NCBI RefSeq assembly: GCF_035917455.1
Contig: NZ_CP109078.1
Location: forward strand, 5,006,001-5,070,000
Source of the DNA: Micromonospora sp. NBC_01796
GTDB taxonomy: Bacteria > Actinomycetota > Actinomycetes > Mycobacteriales > Micromonosporaceae
Direction of reading: 5' to 3'
DNA length: 64,000 nt
In this document: positions 9,716 to 19,400 of the stretch, piece after piece
Position numbering within the stretch: the stretch's first letter is position 1
Layout of the letters: each line of letters begins with the position of its first letter
Program-made: the position numbers and the translations under genes
The notes under the pieces: generated by a model
The model's database searches: none
What the model was told of the DNA's origin: nothing
Seen by the model: the letters and a program-made list of their open reading frames with translations, nothing else

Positions 9716-10999
9716 TCAGCCGTTGCGGCCGGAGTCCAGTACGGCCTGGGTCCAGCCGCCCTCGACGACCGTGCCCCGGTCCAGTAGCGCCCAGTCGACG
9801 ACGTCGGCGGTCGCGATCACGACCGGGGCACCGATCCGGACCGCCGGGTCGGCTACCGCGTCGCAGGCGCTGGTGCCGTGGATCAGCTCCGGGCGGTGCC
9901 AGGAGTCGACGCCGGCCCAGACGTACTCGGGGCCCTCGGCGGTGACCAGGCCGTACTTGATCAGCAGTTGCAGGTCACCGGCGAGCGAGCCGCCGACGAA
10001 CCGGTCCCGTACCCCGGTCAGGCCGGCGCGGGCGGTGGCGACGGCCCGCGCCATCGCGTCGTCGCTGCGGTCGTAGCGGATGTCGGAGCGGGGAGCGCCG
10101 AACAGGGTGGTGCAGATGCCGGCGAAGTACCGGCTGGGCGGACCCTGGTGCCCGATCGGGGGGAGCAGGGTCAGGAACGAGTCGGCCTCGGGATCGGTGG
10201 CCGGGTCGAGTTCCAGCCGCAGGGCGGCCGGGCCGGCGGCGTCGGACTGGCGCGGATAGCCGTACGCGACCGCGATGTCGTGGTCGGTGACGGTGGTGAC
10301 CACCGGCAGTTGCACGAAGGCGGGCACCTCGATCCCGTTCAGCCCGTCGGTCCAGGTACGCAGCAGTCGCCGGGCGACCCCGGTCATCACCGCACCCCAG
10401 CCCCGGGTCAGGTGCCCCGGCACCTCCTGGGCCTGGAGTTCCAGCAGCCCGAACCGGCGCAGGCCCTTGGTGGTGAACCAGAGCCCGCCCTCGGCGGTCG
10501 AGTACGGCACCAGCACCCAGTCGACCAGCCGGACCCGGCCCTCGGCGTCGGGCAGCGACCGCAGCGCGGTGGCCGGTTCGAGGAACTGCAGGCCGAACAC
10601 GTCGACCAGGTCCCCGCCGACCGCGTCCGCCATCGCCGCGCCGACCGCCCGGGCCGCCCACTCGTGCGCCGGTGGCCAGCCCGGCCGGTAGCTCGCCTGG
10701 ATCACCACCAGGTTGTTGGCGGCGGCGAGCCGGGCGAGTTGTTCGTCGGTGGCGCCGAACGCGGTGAGCAGGTCCGGCGGCAGGTGCGGGAACTCCGACA
10801 CCGGCCGCAGGTCGACGGTCATCAGCGGGCTGTCCAGCATCTGCCGGGTGAGGTCGTGGACCAGTTCGGTGACCCGGTCGCCGAGTGCCGCCATGGCCTG
10901 GGCCGGGGTCACCTCGGGCGGGGTCGAGACCGGTACCAGGTAGGTCGCGGAGAGCGACTCCGGCACCGGCAGAGGCAGGAAATCGTCCGTAATGATCAT
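9716..10999 (-). CDS. DUF2314 domain-containing protein of unknown function
   Basis: A 427-aa soluble protein. The C-terminal about 80 residues (YVWAGVDSWHRPELIHGTSACD, ending DVVDWALLDRG and GGWTQ) fit the DUF2314 pattern: a Trp-containing strand, a Gly/Asn turn, a conserved DW, and GGxT near the end. The first about 330 residues have no domain I can name; they contain WPPAHEWAARAVGAAMADAVGG and a predicted mixed alpha/beta fold. There is no signal peptide. It stands alone, transcribed toward gcvT. The function is unknown. Confidence 0.75.
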   Translation of the reverse strand: MIITDDFLPLPVPESLSATYLVPVSTPPEVTPAQAMAALGDRVTELVHDLTRQMLDSPLMTVDLRPVSEFPHLPPDLLTAFGATDEQLARLAAANNLVVIQASYRPGWPPAHEWAARAVGAAMADAVGGDLVDVFGLQFLEPATALRSLPDAEGRVRLVDWVLVPYSTAEGGLWFTTKGLRRFGLLELQAQEVPGHLTRGWGAVMTGVARRLLRTWTDGLNGIEVPAFVQLPVVTTVTDHDIAVAYGYPRQSDAAGPAALRLELDPATDPEADSFLTLLPPIGHQGPPSRYFAGICTTLFGAPRSDIRYDRSDDAMARAVATARAGLTGVRDRFVGGSLAGDLQLLIKYGLVTAEGPEYVWAGVDSWHRPELIHGTSACDAVADPAVRIGAPVVIATADVVDWALLDRGTVVEGGWTQAVLDSGRNG

Positions 11000-11066
11000 G
11001 ACGTGCCCCGCTCGACGAAAAGTAGTGATTCTCTTTCGCGAACGCTACCGAAGATGTCCGGCCGGA

Positions 11067-11840
11067 TCAGCCGGTCAGCACCAGACCGAGGTAGACCAGC
11101 GTGGTGACCAGCTCGACCTGGGCACCGAGGACGTCACCGGTGATCCCACCGAACCGCCGTACGGTATGGCGCAGCACCACCAGCCCGCCGACCAGGGCGA
11201 GGCCGACCACGACCGGGCCCTGCCACGGGCGGCCCGGCACGGCCGCCACCGCCACACCCGCGACGGCGACGGTGGCCACCGCCAGCGGCACCCGCCCGAC
11301 GGTCCCGGCGACCAGCGCGCCCAGTCCCTCCGGCCGGGCGGCCGGCACACCCCGCCGGCAGGCCCAGGTCACCGCCAGCCGGCCGGCCGCGCTCGCGGTG
11401 ACCACGGTCGCCAGCAGGGCCGGCCAGCTCCGGTCCGGCAGCGCCGCGAGCACGCCGACCTGGATCAGGAGTACGAGCACGAGCGCCGCGACCCCGAACG
11501 GGCCCACGTCGGGCTTCTTCATGATCTCCAGCGCCGCCGGCCCGGACCGGTACGACCCGAGCGCGTCGACGGTGTCGGCGAGCCCGTCCAGGTGCAGTCC
11601 CCGGGTGAACAGGGCTCCGGCGGCGACCGTCACCGCCCCCGCGACCAGCTCCGGGGCACCGGCGGCGGTCGCCCCGAGCAGGATCGCGGCGAGCACCGTA
11701 CCGAGCAGTGCACCGGTGGCGGGGGCGAGCGTCATCGCCACCGCCGCCGTCTCCCGGTCCACCCTGCCCGTACGCAGCGGCAGGGTGGTGAACGTGGTCA
11801 GCGCCAGCCGGGCGCCGGCCGGAATCCTGCGTTCAGGCAC
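11067..11840 (-). CDS. cobS: Adenosylcobinamide-GDP ribazoletransferase (cobalamin synthase)
   Basis: A 257-aa polytopic membrane enzyme that joins alpha-ribazole to adenosylcobinamide-GDP, the last assembly step of coenzyme B12. The hallmark acidic motif GLHLDGLADTVDALGS is present, followed by KKPDVGPFG and several Ala/Val/Leu-rich membrane helices. The GTG at 11840 is preferred because it overlaps the TGA of the upstream cobUT gene by 8 bp (translational coupling). The long N-terminal extension upstream in this frame is only read-through of the cobUT 3' end. The substrate enzymes CobU and CobT are encoded by the overlapping neighbour. Confidence 0.93.
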   Translation of the reverse strand: MPERRIPAGARLALTTFTTLPLRTGRVDRETAAVAMTLAPATGALLGTVLAAILLGATAAGAPELVAGAVTVAAGALFTRGLHLDGLADTVDALGSYRSGPAALEIMKKPDVGPFGVAALVLVLLIQVGVLAALPDRSWPALLATVVTASAAGRLAVTWACRRGVPAARPEGLGALVAGTVGRVPLAVATVAVAGVAVAAVPGRPWQGPVVVGLALVGGLVVLRHTVRRFGGITGDVLGAQVELVTTLVYLGLVLTG

Positions 11841-13932
11841 CGCGCGAGGCGCCGTCGCCGGCCCGCGCGTCGAATCCCTCGGCCCGTGTTCCGGTGCCGC
11901 CCGCCTGCTCGCTGTCCGGACCGGTTCGGTCCTCGGCCCAGGCCCGGTTGTCCGGGTCGCCGGTGGGGGACCAGTCGGGTCGGGCGGGGCCGGGGCCCGC
12001 CGGCTCCGGCTCGTCGAACTCGCCGTCGTCGCCGGTCCCGTGCCGGCCGGGTTCGGCACCGAAGCGCTGTTCGTCACCGTCGGGGTGTTCGTCCCCGTCC
12101 GGTGATCCGTGCCGGCCCGGCTGCTCGCCGGTGGCCGGCGCCTCGTCCTCCGGTTCGGCCCAGCCGCTCGGTGCCAGGGACGGGTGCCCGCCCACCGACC
12201 CGGCCAGGGTCAGCGCCGTACGCAGCAGTGGCAGGGTGGCCAGCGCGGTCGCCCCCTCGCCCAGGTCGAGCTTCAGGTCGAGCAGCGGGGTCAGCCCGAG
12301 CACGTCGGCCGCGAGCCGGACCGCCGGATGTCCGCCGTGGTCCGGCAGCAGGCACCAGTGCCGGGACTGCCCGGCGAGATCACGGCTCACCATCCCGGCG
12401 GCCACGCCGACCGGACCGTCGAGCAGGACCGGCGTACGCCGGGCGGTCGCACCGAGCAGGATGCCGGCGGCGATCGCGACGTCGCCCCCGCCCAGCTCGG
12501 CCAGGATGTCCTTGGGTCCGCGCGGGCTGCGCCGGCTGCGGTGCAGGGCGTCGCGTACGGTCGCGCAGCGGATCATCCAGGCCGCGTCGTCCACCTGGCT
12601 GCCGGGGCTGATCACCCGTCCGAGTACGGCGGCCGGCTCGGCACCCGCGGTCGCGGCGAGCACGGCCGCGGTGGCGGCCTCGGTGCCGGCCCCGCAGGAG
12701 GCGAGCACGATCACCTCGACCCCGTCGTCCACCGCCTCCTCGGCCAGCCGCCAGCCGTAACGCAGGGCGGACTCGACGGCCTCGGCGGTCAGCGCCGGTC
12801 CGTCCTCGATCGGGGCGGCGGTCGGCGCGTCCACCACCTGGAGGCTCGCGCCGACCCCGGCGGCGAGCCGGGCGAGCGGGCCCCTGCCGGCGCGGGCCTG
12901 GTCGGCGCGCCGGCCGGACTCACCCGGTACGGTCCCGGCGGCGCTGCCACCGTCGTGGTCACCGTGCAGCAGGAGTACGCGTACCGACCGCCACGGGCGC
13001 GGGGTCGGGGTGCCCTGGGTGCCGGCGGCGAAGCCGACCACCCGTTCGAGGTTGCCGAGCCCGGCACCGGGCAGGTCGAGCGTGGCGAGCCGGTCGATCG
13101 CCTGCGGACCGGCGTACTCGTCCGGCATCGGCAGGTCCATCCCGGTCTGGATGACCAGTCCGGTGGCGACCATCGGGAGCATCATTGTCGGCGCGGACCA
13201 GGGCGAGCTGTCGGCCGGTTTCTCCGGTTCCGGCTCGGGCAGGTGCGGCGTGACCACGTCCGGCGAGGCGACCCGGTTCGACACGTCCGGCGCGGCGACC
13301 GGCTGTTCGGTGGCGATCTCGGTGCTGGCCGGTGCGCTCCGGGTCGGGCCGGACTGGCTGGGTACGACCACGTTCGGCTGGGCCGGGCCGGGCTTGAGCC
13401 AGGTGGGCTGCCCGGCGACCACCAGGACCACCGCGTCACAGACCTCGGCGACCACCTGGTTCGTGGTGCCGAGGGCGTCGGTGAACGCCCGCCCGATGGT
13501 GGTCGTCGGCACCAGGGAGAGCCCGACCTCCGGGCTCACCAGGACCAGCCGGGCGGTGCAGTCCCGGATCGCGGCGGCGAGTTCGGCGATCGTGACCCGG
13601 TCGTCGGCGGGCTGGTGAACCGGGTCGAGCAGTACGGTCACCCAGCCGCCGAGGTCGTCGACGAGCAGCGTCTCGTCCGGCCCGGAGCCGGCGATCAGCT
13701 CGGCCAGCCGGGACGGATCCTCGGCCGTCTCCTCGGTGGTCCAGCCGGTCGGCCGGCGCAGTTGGTGGGCCTCGATCCGGGCGGCCCACTCCGGGTCGTC
13801 CGGTTCGGCCTGCCGCGCGGTCGCGACATAACGGACAGCGGTCGTGTCGCGTACGAGCGACTCGGCGAACTCGGATTTGCCGGAGCGGATCCCGCCGAGC
13901 ACGAGAACCGTGTTCCAACCGTCAACGGACAT
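11833..13932 (-). CDS. Fused CobU-CobT: adenosylcobinamide kinase/guanylyltransferase plus DMB phosphoribosyltransferase
   Basis: A 699-aa fusion of two nucleotide-loop assembly activities. Residues 1-180 form CobU, with P-loop GGIRSGKS (13-20), which phosphorylates and guanylylates adenosylcobinamide. After a Pro/Ala-rich linker, residues about 255-575 are CobT-like and would make alpha-ribazole phosphate. LGEGATA near residue 557 holds the position of the CobT catalytic Glu, and CGAGTEAATAAV occupies the position of the GAGNTT-type loop. The last about 108 residues are an acidic, Gly/Asp/Pro-rich tail with no predicted fold, encoded just before cobS. Fused CobU-CobT proteins are known in actinobacteria; the tail looks like lineage-specific expansion. 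Confidence 0.88.
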   Translation of the reverse strand: MSVDGWNTVLVLGGIRSGKSEFAESLVRDTTAVRYVATARQAEPDDPEWAARIEAHQLRRPTGWTTEETAEDPSRLAELIAGSGPDETLLVDDLGGWVTVLLDPVHQPADDRVTIAELAAAIRDCTARLVLVSPEVGLSLVPTTTIGRAFTDALGTTNQVVAEVCDAVVLVVAGQPTWLKPGPAQPNVVVPSQSGPTRSAPASTEIATEQPVAAPDVSNRVASPDVVTPHLPEPEPEKPADSSPWSAPTMMLPMVATGLVIQTGMDLPMPDEYAGPQAIDRLATLDLPGAGLGNLERVVGFAAGTQGTPTPRPWRSVRVLLLHGDHDGGSAAGTVPGESGRRADQARAGRGPLARLAAGVGASLQVVDAPTAAPIEDGPALTAEAVESALRYGWRLAEEAVDDGVEVIVLASCGAGTEAATAAVLAATAGAEPAAVLGRVISPGSQVDDAAWMIRCATVRDALHRSRRSPRGPKDILAELGGGDVAIAAGILLGATARRTPVLLDGPVGVAAGMVSRDLAGQSRHWCLLPDHGGHPAVRLAADVLGLTPLLDLKLDLGEGATALATLPLLRTALTLAGSVGGHPSLAPSGWAEPEDEAPATGEQPGRHGSPDGDEHPDGDEQRFGAEPGRHGTGDDGEFDEPEPAGPGPARPDWSPTGDPDNRAWAEDRTGPDSEQAGGTGTRAEGFDARAGDGASRGA

Positions 13933-14302
13933 GTCCGTACCTTAGAGCGCCCAGCCGGGGATTCGCCTGGGAGGTCGGTCCACCATCGGCGACAACCACA
14001 CCCCGGCGGCGAGGTATCCCGGTTCGTGCCCTATCCGACCGGTCCGGCGGCGGTGCCGGTTGTGGTCGGGGCGCCGGACCGGTCCGGGCGCGACGCCCGC
14101 GGGCCCGCGCCGAACCCCCCACCCCGCCGATCTAGGGCAAATGCGTGCTTGTTGATCTCCATCCACCACCATATGCCCTAGATCGCGGGTGACCCGGCGG
14201 TGGTGGGGGTGGGGGGTGGGGCTGCTGCGGGCGATCGACGGTCGCCGCCGGACGGCTAGGCTGGCGGGGTCCGTCGGGGACATCGGTGAGGGGAGACGCA
14301 AG
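13933..14302. other. 370-bp intergenic region containing one palindromic element
   Basis: This divergent spacer separates cobUT (leftward) and the 66-aa gene (rightward). Apart from the inverted repeat at 14128-14185 and a G-rich run at 14200-14222, I see no coding potential or RNA gene. Promoters for both genes are expected here but none matches a consensus clearly. Confidence 0.6.
14128..14185. repeat. Palindromic element with CGATCTAGGGCA arms
   Basis: Perfect 12-bp arms CGATCTAGGGCA (14128-14139) and TGCCCTAGATCG (14174-14185) surround a 34-nt loop that is less GC-rich than its surroundings. The layout resembles the other long palindromes in this window (34921, 48012, 56209), though the arm sequence is different. 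Confidence 0.8.
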
Positions 14303-14503
14303 ATGCCGTGGAGCTGGCGGTACGAGGGCACGGACGGCCAGGCGGTGAGCGGGCCGGACGAGACGTTCGGCAGCCAAGCCGACGCCGAGTCCTGGATCGG
14401 CCAGGCCTGGCGTGAACTTTCCGCGTCCGGAGTGACCACGGTGATCCTGCTGGAGGACGAGCGGGTCGAGTACCGGATGAGCCTGCAACCGGTCGCCGAG
14501 TGA
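14303..14503 (+). CDS. Small conserved protein of unknown function
   Basis: A 66-aa protein starting MPWSWRYEG with GGGGAG (14290-14295) at a good distance. It has a predicted beta-alpha-beta layout: a strand with aromatic residues, the helix QADAESWIGQAWRELSAS, and the strand VTTVILLED. It has no Cys/His cluster and no membrane segment. Its stop overlaps the start of the M50 protease by 4 bp (GTGA), so the two are probably co-translated. The function is unknown. Confidence 0.75.
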   Translation: MPWSWRYEGTDGQAVSGPDETFGSQADAESWIGQAWRELSASGVTTVILLEDERVEYRMSLQPVAE

Positions 14504-15312
14504 GTCTGATGGGCTTCGAACACTCGGGCCGCGAACGGCTCGTACTCGGGGTGCCCAGGGAGGCGTTCCGGCCGAGCCCCATCTTCCTGGCCCTGGTCGC
14601 CCTCTTCGTGACCAGCGGCGTACTGAGCTGGAACCAGTTCGGTAACGTCCGGTTCGACGTGTTCCTCTTTGTCGTCTCCGGCTGGCTGGTCTCCCTCTGC
14701 CTGCACGAGTACGCCCACGCGATCGTCGCCTTCCGCGCCGGGGACCGGGGAGTGGCCCACCGCGGCTACCTCACCCTCAACCCGCTGAAGTACAGCCACC
14801 CGCTGCTGTCGATCGTCTTCCCGGTGGTGATCGTCCTGCTCGGCGGCATCGGCCTGCCCGGCGGGGCGGTCTGGGTCGACCACCACCAGATCCCCGGACG
14901 GCTGCGGCACACCCTGGTCAGCCTCGCCGGTCCGGCGACCAACGTCCTCTTCGCCCTGGTCCTGGTGCTCCCGTTCGCGTTCACCCTGGACATCGGCGCG
15001 CACCCGGAGTTCTGGGCCGGGGTCGCCCTGCTCGGCTTCCTCCAGCTCACCGCGAGCGTGCTCAACCTGCTGCCGGTGCCGGGGCTGGACGGCGGCAACA
15101 TGCTCTACCCGTGGCTCTCGCCGCAGTGGCGGCGCGGCTACGACCTGATGGCCCCGTACGGCTTCCTGCTGCTGTTCGCCCTGCTCTGGAACCCGCGGAT
15201 CAGCAACTGGTTCTTCTCGGTGGTGTTCACCGTCGGCGACTGGATCGGCCTGCCCAGCCCGCTCTACGCCGCCGGTTACGACCTGATCCGGTTCTGGCAG
15301 GACTGGATGTGA
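14500..15312 (+). CDS. Site-2 protease family (M50) membrane metalloprotease
   Basis: A 270-aa polytopic membrane protein. The zinc motif HEYAH (His69, Glu70, His73) lies in a membrane helix, and the third ligand is the Asp of NLLPVPGLDGGN in a later helix; this is the intramembrane S2P architecture. Six or so hydrophobic segments are visible, with no PDZ domain, placing it in the short rhomboid-like S2P class. Substrates may be anti-sigma factors or membrane peptides, but none is encoded nearby. GTG 14500 couples it to the preceding 66-aa gene; ATG 14509 is an alternative. Confidence 0.88.
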   Translation: MSLMGFEHSGRERLVLGVPREAFRPSPIFLALVALFVTSGVLSWNQFGNVRFDVFLFVVSGWLVSLCLHEYAHAIVAFRAGDRGVAHRGYLTLNPLKYSHPLLSIVFPVVIVLLGGIGLPGGAVWVDHHQIPGRLRHTLVSLAGPATNVLFALVLVLPFAFTLDIGAHPEFWAGVALLGFLQLTASVLNLLPVPGLDGGNMLYPWLSPQWRRGYDLMAPYGFLLLFALLWNPRISNWFFSVVFTVGDWIGLPSPLYAAGYDLIRFWQDWM

Positions 15313-15321
15313 CCCGTCCTG

Positions 15322-15349
15322 CCGTGACGGCGATGCGTCCGTGACGGCG
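15322..15349. repeat. Short direct repeat at a convergent junction
   Basis: CCGTGACGGCG occurs at 15322-15332 and 15339-15349 (17-bp period) just after the M50 gene stop and before the terminator hairpin. Confidence 0.6.
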
Positions 15350-15384
15350 TCCCGGCACCCGCCGCGAGAGCGGGTGCCGGGACG
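15348..15384. terminator. Bidirectional terminator
   Basis: A perfect 15-bp stem (15348-15362 with 15370-15384) with a 7-nt loop lies between the convergent M50 protease and aldo/keto reductase genes. Confidence 0.85.
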
Positions 15385-15390
15385 GCACGA

Positions 15391-16386
15391 CTACGGGCGG
15401 GCCGGGCTCTGCGTCTTGGCCGGGTCCCGTTCGGTGATCGGCGAAACGATCTCGTCGATCGCCTTGAGCAGGTCGGCGTCGAGCTTGACCCCGGCCGCCT
15501 TGACGTTGTCCGCGACCTGCTCCGGGCGGGTCGCGCCGACGATCGCCGACGACACGTTCGGGTTCTGGAGCACCCAGGCGACCGCGAGCTGGGCCAGGCT
15601 CAGCCCGGCCTGGTCGGCCAGCGGCTTGAGCTGCTGGACGGTGGACAGCACCTCGTCGGTCATGAACCGGGCGATGAACGACGCCCCGGACTTCTCGTCC
15701 GTGGCCCGGGAACCGGCCGGCGGCGGCTGGCCGGGCAGGTACTTGCCGGAGAGCACACCCTGGGCCATCGGGGAGAAGACGATCTGACCGATGCCGAGTT
15801 CCTCGCTGGCCGGCACCACCTCGCCCTCGATCACCCGCCACAGCATCGAGTACTGCGGCTGGTTGGAGACCAGGTGGATCTTCAACTGCCGGGCCAGCTC
15901 GTACGCCTCGCGGATCTGGTCCGCGCGCCACTCCGACACCCCGATGTAGAGGGCCTTGCCGGAGCGTACGACGTCGGCGAACGCCTCCATCGTCTCCTCG
16001 AGCGGGGTGGTGTAGTCGTACCGGTGGGCCTGGTACAGGTCGACGTAGTCGGTCTGCAACCGGCGCAGCGAGCCGTTGATCGACTCCATGATGTGCTTGC
16101 GGGACAGACCCCGGTCGTTCGGGCCGGGACCGGTGGGCCAGTAGACCTTGGTGAGGATCTCCAGACCCTCCCGGCGCTGGCCCTGCAGGGCGCGACCGAG
16201 CACCGACTCGGCGCGGGTGCCGGCGTAGACGTCGGCGGTGTCGAACGTGGTGATTCCGTGGTCCAGAGCGGCTTGGACGCAGGCCAGGGCGGCGTCCTCC
16301 TCGATCTGCGAGCCGTGGGTGATCCAGTTGCCGTACGAGATCTCGCTGACCTGGAGACCGGAACGGCCAAGGTGTCGGAAGTCCAT
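15391..16386 (-). CDS. Aldo/keto reductase (Kv-beta-like group)
   Basis: A 331-aa NADPH-dependent carbonyl reductase with a TIM-barrel fold. The catalytic tetrad is visible as Asp49, Tyr54 (FDTADVYAG), Lys80 (ILTKVYW) and His121 (YQAHRYD). The C-terminal cofactor motif SSAIVGATRPEQV is intact. MDFRHLGRSGLQVSE is a classic N-terminus of the Kv-beta/YajO-type family, so ATG 16386 is taken over a TTG two codons upstream. The physiological substrate is unknown. Confidence 0.92.
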   Translation of the reverse strand: MDFRHLGRSGLQVSEISYGNWITHGSQIEEDAALACVQAALDHGITTFDTADVYAGTRAESVLGRALQGQRREGLEILTKVYWPTGPGPNDRGLSRKHIMESINGSLRRLQTDYVDLYQAHRYDYTTPLEETMEAFADVVRSGKALYIGVSEWRADQIREAYELARQLKIHLVSNQPQYSMLWRVIEGEVVPASEELGIGQIVFSPMAQGVLSGKYLPGQPPPAGSRATDEKSGASFIARFMTDEVLSTVQQLKPLADQAGLSLAQLAVAWVLQNPNVSSAIVGATRPEQVADNVKAAGVKLDADLLKAIDEIVSPITERDPAKTQSPARP

Positions 16387-16448
16387 GCCCAAGACCCTAA
16401 CCTCTGCCGATATCGTTTCAATGATCGACTAGCCGGGCCGCCGACAGG

Positions 16449-19400
16449 TCAGAGCACCGGCTTGGTGTCCGCCAGCAGCCGGTCGATCTCGTCCATCACG
16501 TCGTTGCGGCTCGGGTGGACCGGGTCGATCAGCAACTCCCCACGCCGGTCGAGCGCGCCCCACTGGCCGTCCGGGGTGGCGATCAGGAACGCCACCGGGT
16601 GGATCACCATCGCCGGGTACGCCGGTGACACGATCACCCGACCGGTCCGGTCGACCACACCCTTGCGCCCGCCGAGGTCGACGATCGCGAGTCCCTCGTC
16701 GGTGAACCCCTCGACGTAGCGCCCGTCGGTCAGGGCGGTGGCGAACGCCGCGTACCGGGTCGGCAGGACCTCCCGACCGGTCTTGTCGACCGCACCCCAG
16801 CCCCCGCGCCGGATCGCGGCGATGCCCCGACGGAACGGCCGTACGTCGTCGCAGCCCTGCCCGATCACCACCTGGTTGTTCTTGTCGACCGCGATCCATC
16901 CGCCGGTACCGTCACGGGAGACCCAGGCCAGTCCGTCGGCGAACGACCCGACGCCGAGGTAACCGGCGTTCGCCCCGATGAGCAGCTCACCGGACTCGTC
17001 GATCAGCTCCCAGGCGCGGGCTTCCGGTCGGCGTACCCAGGCCACCCGGTCGTGGAACGGCTGGGCGTCGGCGTAGCTCGGCGCGATCGCGGACTCGCCC
17101 TCCGGTGTGGTGTAGCCCCACCGCTGCATCCGTTCACTGAACGTCGGCACCGGCGGCCGGTGCACCTGGAGGATCTCGTCCCTCTCCCGGGGGTACGGTC
17201 CCCAGCCCTGCTGCGCCACCTTGCTGAACACCGCGTCCAGCGCGAGTTCGGTACGGGCGATCAGGTCCGGATCCTCGACCTTGCGCAGCTCCAGCGCCTT
17301 CTCGAAGTGGTTGCACGCCTCGATGTACCGGCCCTGGTCGTAGCAGGAACGGCCGGCGTGCTCGTGCATGGTGGCGCGCAGCCGGTCCGGCAACTCCGAC
17401 GAGTTCGCCTCCTCGAACAGCCGGTCGGCCTCGGCGAAGTCGCCCCGCCACTGCAACACGTGCGCCAGCCGGGCCTGGGCGATGGCGATCCGCCGCAGCT
17501 CGCCGGTGGCCTCCGCGTGACCCAGGGCGAGCTTGCCGTCGGCGAGCGCCTTGCCCAGGTCGCCGAGGATCCGGGAGACGACCGCGCGCAGGCTGAGCAG
17601 CCGTGCCCGGGTCCGGTTGTCCTGCGCCGGATCGACCTTCTCGGTCAGCCGGTCCCGGATCGCCCGCAACTCGTCGGGATCCTCGACCAGCTCCCGCAGG
17701 GTCTCGTGGTGGAACCGCCACCGGTACGCCGAGAGCACCTGCTCCGGGTCCGGGGGCGGTGGTTCGGGCGTCTCCTCCTCGGCCGGAGTCTCGTCCGGTG
17801 TCCGCTCCTCCGGCGAGATGATCGGGGTGAGCATGGTCGGCGCCCGCAGTGCCGTGGCGGCACCCGCCGCCGGGCCCTCCGGTGCGGGCAGCACGGTGTC
17901 CGGGCTGGCCTCGGCAACCGGTGAGCCCGGGGGAGCGGTGGCGAGCGGTGGCCCGGAGACCGGCACCGGATCCTCCGGCAGCGGGCCCTCGGCCGGGTAC
18001 CCGTCGTCGGCCGGACCTTCCTCGTCGGTCGAGCCCTGCACCGGTGCCCCGGCGTCGCCCGCCGGCCCGGTCGGCGCATCGCCCGTTGCCTGCCCCGTCG
18101 ACGGTCCGACCGCCGCATGGTCCGAGGTGGACCCGTTGGCGCCCGGATCGGTCGGTGCCCCCTGTTCCCGCGCGTCGGTGCCGGCCGGGTCCGCCGATAC
18201 CGGGCGGGTCGTGCCGGCGATCGGACCGGCCGGTACGTCGGACGCGGCCCCGCCCGGCGTCACCGAAGCGGAATCGCCCGTTACCGCGTCGACGCGGATG
18301 CCGTCGGCGACCGCCGATTCCCCGGCCGGTCCGCCGACACCCGCCGCCGATCCGCCCGGAGCGTGGACGGCTGTTGCCGATTCACGGGGAGCGTGGACAC
18401 CTGTTGCCGACACACCGGGGGAGCCGCCATCCGTTTTCGGCTCGCGGTCGGGTGCCGTCGCCGTGCTGCCGGACGACGCCGTCGCAGTGCCGCCGGTGGA
18501 CGCTGCTGTCGCCGTGCCGCCGGTGGACGACGCGGTCTGTGTGGTGCCGGTGGCCGGAGCCGTCACTGCGGCGTCATCGGTCCGGGCAGGAGCGGGCGGC
18601 GGCCAGGGAGCAGGGGGTGTCGAGGGAGCGGGCGGCGTGCCGGTCGGCAGGGCAGCGGGGATCGCACCCGTGAGCGGGTCCGGCACCCGGTCGGGGTCGG
18701 TCGGTCGTGCGGCGTCGGGCAGACCGGTCGAGGTCGGCTCCGACGGCTGTGCCCCGACCACCGGGCCGGACTCCGGCACCGCAGGCCCGGCGGGCAGCGT
18801 GGCGGCGGCTTCGGCATCCCGGCCCGCGCTGGCATCCGGCACCGACCCCGGCGACACAAGCTCCGCCGATGCCGATGCCGATGCCGATGCCGATGCCGAT
18901 GCCGATGGCGATGGCGGCGCCGGTGCCGAAGGCGGTGTGGGCGGGGGCGGGGTCGGCGCCGGCACGGTGGCCGGTGGTGGGGCGGGGTCGAGCCGAACCA
19001 CGGGTGCGGGGGGCTCGACGGGTGCGGGCTCGACCGGAGCGGGTCGGGGTGGGGTCGGCGGTGGCGGCGCGGTGAGGAATTCCAGGCGCAGTCCGGCGGC
19101 CGGCGGGGCGGAGACCGGCGTACGCGGCAGGTCGTCGTGCTCCTCCGGCCCGCTCGGCGAAACGGGGTGGGCGGTCGCCTTGTCGTCGGCGGTCGTCGGC
19201 GGCCAGCCCGGAGTGGAGTCGCGGTCCTCGGCCGGGCCACCGGTGCGCTGCGACGGCACCGGTTGTTCAGCCGGTGCCGGCTCGGGAGCCTGGTGCTGCC
19301 GTTCGCGCTTGGGGGTGAACAGGTCGGCACCGCTCGGCAGCGGCTCGTTCACCACCGGCGGACCGGAGGTGGGCGCGGTCGCCCGGTCCGGTGTCCGGTA

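Noticed and set aside
12109-14181. 690-codon plus-strand frame over cobUT
   Set aside because: Antisense shadow; the minus strand has clear CobU and CobT motifs.
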